From: Brevundimonas sp. Root1279
GTDB lineage: Bacteria; Pseudomonadota; Alphaproteobacteria; Caulobacterales; Caulobacteraceae
Direction: 5' to 3'
Length of the DNA: 64,000 bases
Assembly (NCBI RefSeq): GCF_001425945.1
Contig: NZ_LMEB01000008.1
Span: forward strand, 124,001 to 188,000
Position numbers and translations under genes: made by a program. Shown one piece after another: positions 44,501 through 49,480 of the stretch; the first letter of the stretch is position 1, and each line of letters begins with the position of its first letter. A model generated the notes under the pieces. It ran no database searches. It was not told the DNA's origin and saw only the letters and a program-made list of their open reading frames with translations.

Positions 44501-45698
44501 GCTGACCATCCGGGCCGAGTCCCACGACCAGTTGCGGACGCCCGTTCGCGCCGGGGATGAAGTTGCCGTAGGGGTCCGAGGCGATCAGCGGGATCTTGCC
44601 GACGTGGGCGTCGGTCAGGTTGATGCCCAGCATCTCGCGGGCCTGCGCCTTGATGTCGGCCCAGGTGGCCAGCCCGCCGCCCACCGAACCTTCAAGCAGA
44701 TGGCCGCTGGCGATCGGCGAGCCGTCCGGCCCGTCGATGTATTCGCGCATGAAGATCTGCTTCGAGGCCGTCGAACCGTAGGTCTGGTTCTGGTCGACCC
44801 AAGGCGTGGTCAGGTTGGTCGGCGCACGACCGTCGTCTTCCGTGCCGAGGCGGCCGTCGGGTCCCGCGTCGACGGAGACGCGTGTCAGGACCATGAAGTT
44901 GGTGTGGCTGCCTTCGACGTAGAGCGGATCGTCCGGCTGCAGAGGCACATACACGCTGCCGCTGCCGCCCTTGGCGACCAGATCGAGACCGTGGTCGAAG
45001 AACTGGCCGAAGATGGTCATCCAGCCGTTGTAGGGCGAGGACAGGCCCTCATCGGGCGAGACGTTGGGCAGGAAGACGGAGTCGCCCTCCATCTGGATGC
45101 CGTAGCCCTCCAGGGCCAGGGCCAGTTCGGCCTCGGCCGCAGTCAGCACGGTCGGATCGCCGCCCTCGGCGGCTTCGACGGCGGCGTGCAGGGCGCGGAT
45201 GTCCGCCAGGGCGGCCATCAGCTCGGGTCCGGGAACGCCGGCATACTGCAACGCCGCCATGATGACGGCGGGGTTGTTCAGGGACTGGTCGGCGACGAGG
45301 TTCGAGATCAGGCGCGGATCGGCGTCGATCACCGTGCCGCTGCCCGGTCCCGGCATGGTTCCCGGCAGCGGGCCGGAGTTGCCGTAGTCATTGTTGGTGT
45401 AGGTCATGCCCGGACCGAAGGTCATCTGGTCGCCGTCGGCGTCGTTCAGATAGCTCGGGGTGAACAGGCCGGGGAAAGACTGGTCCGAGGCGCCCCACAG
45501 CTCGCGGCCGGGCAGCAGATTGTTGTAGCTGCCGTCGACCGTGCGCAGGCCGTAGGGCAGCAGGTGGGCCTGGGCGAGGCCGTCGTTGCCCCCGTAGCCG
45601 GCCACCAGGGCGGCGAGATTTCCGCCGGCCGCATGGGCCTCGGCGATCTTGATCTGGTTCAGGATGAACTGAAGGTCGTGTTTGACGAGCGTAACCAT
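38544..45698 (-). CDS. Giant secreted animal-type haem peroxidase with RTX calcium-binding repeats
   Basis: 2384 residues. The N-terminal ~950 residues are an animal-type (peroxidase-cyclooxygenase) haem peroxidase with key residues in place: distal Gln232 and His236 (GQFFDHGLD), catalytic Arg488 with Glu491 (AGDGRANEN), SEHNR at 504-508, and proximal His610 (VYRFGHSM). RTX nonapeptides (GGxGxD type) follow from about 955 to 1110 and in several blocks between about 1550 and 2300; an Ig/cadherin-like segment lies near 1450-1550. There is no N-terminal signal peptide, and the C-terminus suits type I secretion. Size and order resemble the calcium-binding haem peroxidases (MopA) linked to Mn(II) oxidation in Aurantimonas and Erythrobacter. 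GGGGAGA precedes the start. No type I exporter genes are in the window. Other roles (halide oxidation, adhesion, defence) remain possible. Confidence 0.87.
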   Translation of the reverse strand: MVTLVKHDLQFILNQIKIAEAHAAGGNLAALVAGYGGNDGLAQAHLLPYGLRTVDGSYNNLLPGRELWGASDQSFPGLFTPSYLNDADGDQMTFGPGMTYTNNDYGNSGPLPGTMPGPGSGTVIDADPRLISNLVADQSLNNPAVIMAALQYAGVPGPELMAALADIRALHAAVEAAEGGDPTVLTAAEAELALALEGYGIQMEGDSVFLPNVSPDEGLSSPYNGWMTIFGQFFDHGLDLVAKGGSGSVYVPLQPDDPLYVEGSHTNFMVLTRVSVDAGPDGRLGTEDDGRAPTNLTTPWVDQNQTYGSTASKQIFMREYIDGPDGSPIASGHLLEGSVGGGLATWADIKAQAREMLGINLTDAHVGKIPLIASDPYGNFIPGANGRPQLVVGLGPDGQLGTADDVLLEGDPAANGGLGVNIPPSAILTSHAFLDDIAHAAGPVSVGGVLQADSDTAVGYSGGYDARGNQTSYDNELLDAHYIAGDGRANENIALTAVHHVFHSEHNRIVDQTKALALSSGDLAFLNEWLLVDVTEIPTSPAAIAALVWDGERLFQVGRFTNEMEYQHLVFEEFGRKMQPDIDVFVFEPSADINPAIAAEFAHVVYRFGHSMLTEDIARIRIDENGNPVRDDISLIQGFLNPIEFASAGDADVAAGAIIRGMASQTGNEIDEFVTGALRNNLLGLPLDLATINLARGRDVGTPPLNEARARFYEETGDTQLKPYESWADFAVNLKNPASVINFIAAYGTHSSITGAVTVDEKRDAAMLLVLGGEGAPADRLDFLNATGTYAGGSLGGLNTVDFWIGGLAEKKMAFGGMLGSSFSFVFEMTMENLQEADRFYYLSRVQGLNLLNELENNTFSELVRRNTDLDSHDSTALPGDLFSAFQMPILEMDISKQLGVDPTHDDPMLAAVSRLVERRDAAGALINDTTTDAAYIRINSNEHFIVGGTENADTIVAGGGDDALWGYGGDDKIEAGYGVDKVFGGAGDDIITNSGTDIGETDFLHGNEGNDVIHGGSGLALIFGNAGNDFIVTGPDGKEAFGGTGNDFMLGGDGGDGLLGNEGDDWLEGGPRFDIMSGDNSELFFNSRIIGHDVMNGGGSDTDYDGESGDDIMFQAEGIQRNNGMAGFDWAIHKGDAHAANSNLGIAVFETQEAVILRDRFDLVEGLSGWIHNDVLVGRSRPVNTAVEASGTAAIPSADSPLDSYSNDLLEKNVHLIDGLAALVAHLTRVPVVNEDGSPVLDANGNQEVVVMNTAAAADILLGGGGSDVITGLAGNDIIDGDSWLNVRISVRANNDGSGPELFSVDSMTQLAARMLSGELHAGQLVIVREIIDGDLANTGVDVAVYTDVVENYTFTRNADGSVTISHTGFDEDAQGDDGDPGNVEGLNTRPLSDGEDRLFNIERLRFSDGNGGTVEYDVDQLVNAPATGLPVINDQTPTEGQTLTVNTAGIQDGNGLGAFSYQWQVSTNGGTTWTDIGGATAASFTPNDGILGFGGQVGGTLRVEVSFTDARGNAEVVYSVPTGVVGDNWDAIAFLANTFNGTAGDDIADGTSGLFGLGANDTLNGNAGDDQLNGAGGTDTLNGGAGNDRIDGGAGGSDVAVWAGSVGGFAFGLNGTGQLTVTDLAGGEGTDTLTTVEQLRFAGATYGLVNGTNAAGTSNGGTGADIVLGHGGNDTVNGAGGNDVLVGGAGNDTSLGGAGNDLILVGVGDGRDFIDGGLNTDTVRIQGDASAETYRIYSRTAALAAGITGLNANTEIVITRNGTSNASVIAELDNIEEIVISGFGGGDVFIPIGSFVGTSLATSTITLDGSEGDDTVDISALTSAHRIVFRQNGGSDTIVGTLRPDDVIEAFGPAAAVLAASVGASDQMFVAGDDDDAVVGSAAAMDTVSFEAASGALTVNLGAGTAIEKADTDDIVALSSIDNVVGSAFNDTLIGAAGANILFGGAGSDVLLGLGGDDVLSGGAGLANQMQGGQGNDTYIVEANDTLIEVAGEGTDTVATNRAAYELKANFENLVFIGTGDFSGVGNSAANILEGGEGNDTLAGRGGADQLKGGAGVDTATYAAAAAGVSVNLSGGVASNDGDGGSDSLTDIENLIGSALNDTLIGSAVANVLTGGAGADYLIGLAGDDVLVGGSGTANTLQGGLGDDRYIVSATGDSIVEAAGEGTDTVATALASHTLKANVENLEYTGAGAFAGVGNALANVITGGAGADTLTGGQGNDTLNGGGGTDIAVFSGARANYTVEDLGGGAYRITDTVSGRDGIDLLTGVEQVRFGSAAAVAISTLVAAGAPLMSAKSADTALVLPAADQDAFLLGEVVDPQVLPGVADLSAKGLFDAQVLPEAFEVFAPRSVFAGTVAMHTWEDWTDGRPAEKGFHLDDWLY

Positions 45699-46037
45699 AG
45701 GACTTCTCCCCGCGCATAGCGTTGCTGCGCGCCAAACCGGAGGTCTGACGCTGATTTGAGTTCAACAGGGAACTGATTGGTCATAGCGACGGACGCAGGA
45801 GTGCGAGGTTTGCCGCTATAGTTCTGAAGGCCCCATTTCGAACACTAAGTTCAGGTTACGTGAACCATACTCCGCGTCGATATTGTCTCCCGACATAGGC
45901 CGGAACCTACCACCCACTTAATCAATTGGTAATAGATTTGCGCTTGCGGAGCGATTACAGCGCATGCGCTACGCGAATACTTCAATCGACCACGCCGAAA
46001 GGGCGACGCACCCGGGGCGCGCCGCCTTCGATCTCTC
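45699..46037. other. Upstream region of the peroxidase gene, no gene seen
   Basis: About 340 bp without a convincing coding frame; it is clearly more AT-rich in its right half. It contains the palindrome GTTCAGGTTACGTGAAC at 45849-45865, which shares the 11-mer TCAGGTTACGT with the GTCAG array at 46937-46947. The peroxidase promoter must lie here, but I cannot place a firm -35/-10 pair. Confidence 0.6.
45849..45865. promoter_or_regulatory. Palindrome GTTCA-N7-TGAAC before the peroxidase gene
   Basis: A 5-bp inverted repeat around GGTTACG, 151 bp upstream of the peroxidase start. The left part recurs in the GTCAG array, and GTTACGTGA recurs inverted at 47333-47341 ahead of the two-component operon. 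Possible operator shared by these genes. Confidence 0.35.
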
Positions 46038-46063
46038 GGAAAACCCGTCCGGCCAGGCCGGAC
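46038..46063 (-). terminator. Terminator of the NarL-type regulator gene
   Basis: GTCCGGCC and GGCCGGAC (46047-46063) form a near-perfect hairpin just after the regulator's stop. On the minus strand it is followed by GGGTTTT. This is a convincing intrinsic terminator, so the peroxidase gene downstream needs its own promoter. Confidence 0.75.
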
Positions 46064-46073
46064 GACGAGCGCC

Positions 46074-46757
46074 CTACCAGGCCACCCCCACGCGTCGCCC
46101 ATCGGGGAAGCCCGGCAGCAGATGCTGGCCATAGGGCCCACGCAGCACCAGGGCCGCCTCGACGCGATTGCGAACGCCCAGCTGACGGAAGGCGGCCAGC
46201 AAGTGAACCTTGACCGTCCCCTCGCAAATCCCGAGGGCGCGCCCGATCTCCTTGTTGGACTTGCCGTCGGCCAACAGCCCCAGAACATCTCCCTGACGCT
46301 GGGTCAGCCCCGGACCGACATCGTTGGCCGGCACGCGCGACACAGCCGCGACCTTGCGCTCGCCTTCAGACACCCGGACCTGGCCGGCGAGAACCGCCCG
46401 CAGGTCGGCGGCGATCTGCTCGTCCGCCCGGTCCTTGAGAACATAGCCGCGCGCCCCCGCCGCCAGAGCGTCGCTGGCTCCCAGGGTCGTGCGCGCGCCC
46501 GCCACCATGACCACCTTGGCCGCGGGGAAGTTGGCGACGATGTCGCGGACCCCTTCCGCACCATGCAGGTCGGGAAGCTCGGTATCGAGCATGATCAGGC
46601 AGGTGGCGCCCCATCCACGCAGGATGGCCATGGCGCCGCCCAGGTCACCGACCCCTGCGACCTGGCTGACTTTCAGATTCCGTTCGGCCAGAGCGAGCAG
46701 CCCCGCACGGAACAGAGAATGGCTATCCGCCACCAAAGCTCTCTTGATCGTTCCCAT
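46074..46757 (-). CDS. NarL/FixJ-type response regulator with altered receiver pocket
   Basis: 227 residues. A receiver domain (about 5-120) with phosphoacceptor Asp58 (IMLDTELPD) and conserved Lys in GYVLKD is followed by a LuxR helix-turn-helix (LTQRQGDVLGLLADGKSNKEIG and GTVKVHLLAAFRQLGV). The usual acidic pair near residue 11 is AD-SH here, with Ser12 in place of the second Asp, and the switch Thr/Ser after the fourth strand appears as Ala (MVAGA). Phosphorylation may therefore be weak or absent. ATG 46757 is the first ATG in frame; a GTG at 46802 is possible. It ends in its own terminator upstream of the peroxidase gene. Confidence 0.82.
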   Translation of the reverse strand: MGTIKRALVADSHSLFRAGLLALAERNLKVSQVAGVGDLGGAMAILRGWGATCLIMLDTELPDLHGAEGVRDIVANFPAAKVVMVAGARTTLGASDALAAGARGYVLKDRADEQIAADLRAVLAGQVRVSEGERKVAAVSRVPANDVGPGLTQRQGDVLGLLADGKSNKEIGRALGICEGTVKVHLLAAFRQLGVRNRVEAALVLRGPYGQHLLPGFPDGRRVGVAW

Positions 46758-46810
46758 CCCATTCCGCACTTCACAGCGCGGCCTCCAATAACTTCTCCAC
46801 ACATGACAAT

Positions 46811-46832
46811 GTTGACACCCTCATACGTCAAC
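46811..46832. promoter_or_regulatory. Inverted repeat GTTGAC-N10-GTCAAC
   Basis: A perfect 6-bp inverted repeat with a 10-bp spacer, 54 bp upstream of the NarL-type regulator. Its left arm contains TTGACA. It may be an operator of the regulator's own promoter. Confidence 0.4.
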
Positions 46833-46866
46833 GTAATTCCGTCATTTAATAGTAAGAATTCAGCTC

Positions 46867-46895
46867 TTTACCTATATAGTCGTAATCAATACAAA
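46867..46895 (+). promoter_or_regulatory. Putative rightward promoter ending at the GTCAG array
   Basis: TTTACC (46867-46872) and TACAAA (46890-46895), 17 bp apart, in the most AT-rich stretch of the region. The expected start site near 46902 coincides with the first GTCAG unit. If active, the array would be the start of the transcript rather than an upstream activator region. Confidence 0.35.
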
Positions 46896-46902
46896 CTACC
46901 CG

Positions 46903-47006
46903 GTCAGCATCGCGTCAGGTCAGCGTCAGACGGCAGTCAGGTTACGTCAGAAACAAGTCAGTTTTACTGTCAGATCGCCGTCAGGATACGGTCAGGTTCG
47001 CGTCAG
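46903..47006 (+). repeat. Helically phased array of ten GTCAG units
   Basis: GTCAG begins at 46903, 46914, 46925, 46936, 46946, 46957, 46969, 46980, 46991 and 47002, that is every 11 bp with one step of 10 and one of 12, plus an extra copy at 46919. Bases between the units vary. Same-strand 5-bp half-sites at 11-bp spacing are the binding pattern of OmpR/PhoB-family regulators, one of which is encoded at 47409. A random 104-bp stretch should hold about 0.1 copy. It is not a CRISPR (unit too short, no conserved repeat) and is non-coding. Confidence 0.9.
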
Positions 47007-47029
47007 AGATCTGCGTTACGCTTCCCCTC

Positions 47030-47287
47030 ATGTGCGAAGCTCCTGTCGACCTCGAAAACCTGCGCCGGGCGCTGGAACTCTCCGTGGAGCGGGCGGAGGC
47101 GTACACGCGGCGCCTCGCCGAGACGCAAGCTCCTCGCCACCTGTTGGTCGAGGCTCAGGACGACTGGAGCGACGCGGTGTCGAACCTCGCGGCCTACCTG
47201 CTGGCCACCGGCGAGCCGGGCTGGGTCGGCTCCACACGCGCTACGGTCTACAGCGCAAGCTCTGCGCCGGAGTTGCGTCCGGTGTAG
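47030..47287 (+). CDS. Small hypothetical protein behind the GTCAG array
   Basis: 85 residues: an acidic, amphipathic helical N-terminal half (LENLRRALELSVERAEAYTRRL) with a DDWSDAVSNLAAYLLATGEPGW middle and a Ser-rich tail. Codon third positions are mostly G or C like real genes here, but there is no clear ribosome site before the ATG, which lies only 23 bp after the last GTCAG unit. I recognise no family. It may be a leaderless product of a promoter regulated through the array, or not a gene at all. Confidence 0.5.
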   Translation: MCEAPVDLENLRRALELSVERAEAYTRRLAETQAPRHLLVEAQDDWSDAVSNLAAYLLATGEPGWVGSTRATVYSASSAPELRPV

Positions 47288-47347
47288 CTCCTCCCGGCGT
47301 CGCCCGCCGGACGCCGCGCCGTTTCGACACAGTCACGTAACGGCGGC

Positions 47348-47365
47348 TTGCATCAGGAGATGCAA
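47348..47365. promoter_or_regulatory. Inverted repeat TTGCATC-N4-GATGCAA before the two-component operon
   Basis: A perfect 7-bp inverted repeat 44 bp upstream of the response regulator start; a second small one, CCCC...GGGG around GCATTATGAT, follows at 47366-47383. Possible autoregulatory or third-party operator. Confidence 0.4.
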
Positions 47366-47408
47366 CCCCGCATTATGATGGGGAAATTCAATAGTTCCGG
47401 TTGTCGGT

Positions 47409-48089
47409 GTGCGACTTCTACTCGTAGAAGACAATGTTCGACTATCCGACCTGGTATCGGAGAGATTGAACGCGCGCGGCTTCTGTTGCGACTGCGCCTA
47501 TACTCTCCAGTCGGCCGTGGAATGTCTCGATACGAGCACCTACGACCTCGTCGTGCTCGATCTCGGCCTGCCCGACGGCGACGGCCAGCAATGGCTCCAG
47601 GCGCAGCGGCGCCGCGGTTTCCTGCCGCCCACCCTCATCCTGACCGCACGCAATGGCCTCGAAGATCGGATCGAGGGCCTGAACGCCGGCGCGGACGACT
47701 ACCTGGCCAAACCGTTCGAGGTGGAGGAGCTGATCGCCCGCCTGCGCGCCCTGATGCGCCGCCCCGGCCTGCGCAGCCAGCCGGTGCTCGAAGTCGGCGC
47801 CCTGCGCTTCGAATCCGCCTCGCGCGCCGGCGCCTTCGACGGTGCGCCCCTGGACCTGTCGCGACGCGAGGCCGATCTGCTGGAGTTGCTGATGCGCAAT
47901 GCCGGCTCCCTGGTCCCGCGCCGGGTCATCGATGACGCCCTGTACGGCATCGAAGAAGCAGTGACGCCCAATGCGGTCGAGGCCATCGTGTCCCGCCTCA
48001 GGCGCAAGATCGAGACGGCCGGCGGGGAGGCCATGCTCCATACGGTTCGCGGCATCGGCTATCTGCTCCGAGCCCCGGCCGCCCGATGA
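47409..48089 (+). CDS. OmpR/PhoB-family response regulator
   Basis: 226 residues. Receiver domain with the acidic pair Glu7-Asp8 (LVEDN), phosphoacceptor Asp51 (VLDLGLPDGDG), Thr in LTARNG and Lys in LAKPFEVEELIARL. The C-terminal winged helix (about 125-222) contains LDLSRREADLLELLM and AVEAIVSRLRRKIETAG, with the closing VRGIGYLL. It begins with GTG, since no ATG is in frame nearby. It overlaps the kinase gene by 4 bp (ATGA). Members of the QseB/TctD/PmrA branch bind direct repeats about 11 bp apart, which matches the GTCAG array 400 bp upstream. Its targets may include itself, the small protein at 47030 and the peroxidase. Confidence 0.9.
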   Translation: MRLLLVEDNVRLSDLVSERLNARGFCCDCAYTLQSAVECLDTSTYDLVVLDLGLPDGDGQQWLQAQRRRGFLPPTLILTARNGLEDRIEGLNAGADDYLAKPFEVEELIARLRALMRRPGLRSQPVLEVGALRFESASRAGAFDGAPLDLSRREADLLELLMRNAGSLVPRRVIDDALYGIEEAVTPNAVEAIVSRLRRKIETAGGEAMLHTVRGIGYLLRAPAAR

Positions 48090-49111
48090 AGAACTCGATC
48101 GCCGCCCGCCTGCAGCTGCGGCTGGTTCTGATCGCCACCCTGCCCTTCCTCGCTCTGTTCCTGTTCGTCCTGTTCGATGTCGACGGCGTGTTCGACGATC
48201 GCTACCAAGACCTCGGGATGACGGGCATCGCCTATGAGATCGGCGACCACGTGGTCCTGCCCTTCCTCGTACTGCTGCCGCCGATGGTCCTGGCCATCCC
48301 CTGGGCGGTGCGCCACGCGCTGGCCCCGCTCGGCATGACCGCGCGACGGCTCGACGCCGTAAGCGGACGGGACCGCGGCTTCCGCGTGGAGGTTGACGGC
48401 CTGCCGACGGAGACCGCGCCTTTCGCCACCGCGGTCAACGATCTGCTGCGCCGCCTCGACGAGTCGGCCGAACGCCAGGAAGCCTTCGCCGCTGACATCG
48501 CCCATGAGCTGAAGACGCCCTTGGCCATTCTGAAGCTCGAGCTGGACGCCTACGGCGACCCGCTGGCGGACAAGATCAAGTCCGACATCCGCGCGATGAA
48601 CCGGCTGATCGAGCAACTGTTGCTCATCGCCCAGCTGGACGCCGACGCCGCCGCACGGCTGGCTTACGACGCAGTCGACCTGGCCGACGTGGCCCGGGAC
48701 GTGGTCAGCCGGCACGCGCCGCTGGCCATCGCCGACGGCATCGGCCTCGAGCTGCAGGTTCTGAGCGCCCCCAAGGTGAGCGGCCGCCGCGAAGCCATCG
48801 CCGCCGCCCTTCGCAACCTCATTGAGAATGGCCTCCGCGTGACGCCGCGGGACCAGCAGGTCACAGTGATCGTCGGGCCGGGAGCGGAGCTGCGCGTTCA
48901 GGACGGCGGGCCGGGGCTGACGCCGGCGCGGCTGGATCAGGTCAGCCAGCGGCTGTCCCGGGCGGACAACGCCAGTTTCGAGGGGGCGGGCCTGGGTCTG
49001 GCGATCGTCAACAAGATCATGGCCAGTCACAGCGGACGGCTCACTACCGTGCCGGAGGCGCGCGAGCTCAAGCTGGTGTTCGTCGGAGCCCCCGAAGCCG
49101 CGGAGGCCTAG
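48086..49111 (+). CDS. Sensor histidine kinase (QseC/TctE-like)
   Basis: 341 residues. Two membrane helices (about 11-31 and 56-76) enclose only a short periplasmic loop of about 24 residues rich in Asp, so the signal is probably sensed in or near the membrane. A HAMP-like linker, the H-box FAADIAHELKTPLAILKLEL with phosphorylated His140, an N-box RNLIENGLRVTP, DGGPGLTP and GAGLGLAIVNKIMASHSG complete the HisKA/HATPase core. It is translationally coupled to the regulator at 47409 and forms with it a standard two-component pair. The acidic loop could bind a cation; that is speculation. Confidence 0.9.
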   Translation: MKNSIAARLQLRLVLIATLPFLALFLFVLFDVDGVFDDRYQDLGMTGIAYEIGDHVVLPFLVLLPPMVLAIPWAVRHALAPLGMTARRLDAVSGRDRGFRVEVDGLPTETAPFATAVNDLLRRLDESAERQEAFAADIAHELKTPLAILKLELDAYGDPLADKIKSDIRAMNRLIEQLLLIAQLDADAAARLAYDAVDLADVARDVVSRHAPLAIADGIGLELQVLSAPKVSGRREAIAAALRNLIENGLRVTPRDQQVTVIVGPGAELRVQDGGPGLTPARLDQVSQRLSRADNASFEGAGLGLAIVNKIMASHSGRLTTVPEARELKLVFVGAPEAAEA

Positions 49112-49120
49112 GCCGCCAGG

Positions 49121-49369
49121 CTAGGAGATCTTCTGCGACAGGAAGACGGCCTGATAGGCGAAGGCCAGGGCCGCGAAGACCCCCAGGACGACGATCCGCG
49201 TCAGGCTCGGCGGACGGAAGTGGGACACGGCCAGATCGGTCTCGTGACGCCGCATCTGGAGCCGCCGCAGCGCCCGCGTCTTCATCCGCGGCGCCGGGGC
49301 GATGAACTGCCCGCCGGCTTCAAAGATGGCGCGCGCGCCATTTCGCTTGTCTCGTGTGTGGTAGGTCAT
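49121..49369 (-). CDS. Small membrane protein of unknown function
   Basis: 82 residues. A basic N-terminal part (KTRALRRLQMRRHETD) precedes one C-terminal membrane helix (about 58-77, RIVVLGVFAALAFAYQAVFL). ATG 49369 is chosen because GGGGAGA lies six bases upstream. It lies 111 bp downstream of acs on the same strand, where many bacteria carry the DUF485 gene yjcH, but this protein does not look like DUF485. Convergent with the histidine kinase gene. No function can be assigned. Confidence 0.65.
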   Translation of the reverse strand: MTYHTRDKRNGARAIFEAGGQFIAPAPRMKTRALRRLQMRRHETDLAVSHFRPPSLTRIVVLGVFAALAFAYQAVFLSQKIS

Positions 49370-49480
49370 AACGCTCTCCCCGTGTCCTACGGGAACCACG
49401 CCGACGCATGAGTCACAACTCGGCTCAACGCACTAAGACCTAGGTCATACGCCTTACAGGCGAATACCTCAGCGGGAGAA

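Noticed and set aside
39162..45719. A continuous plus-strand frame of more than 2000 codons opposite the peroxidase gene
   Set aside because: It mirrors the repetitive GC-rich code of the RTX protein, shows no domain and has the Val/Ala/Gly/Arg bias of antisense frames. The minus-strand frame has intact peroxidase motifs and a ribosome site.
46903..47006. GTCAG array as a CRISPR
   Set aside because: The unit is 5 bp at an 11-bp period; there are no 25-40 bp repeats, unique spacers or cas genes.
47348..47935. An alternative 195-codon frame overlapping the response regulator
   Set aside because: It is out of frame with the receiver domain, which has all its conserved residues, and consists of low-complexity Arg/Pro sequence.
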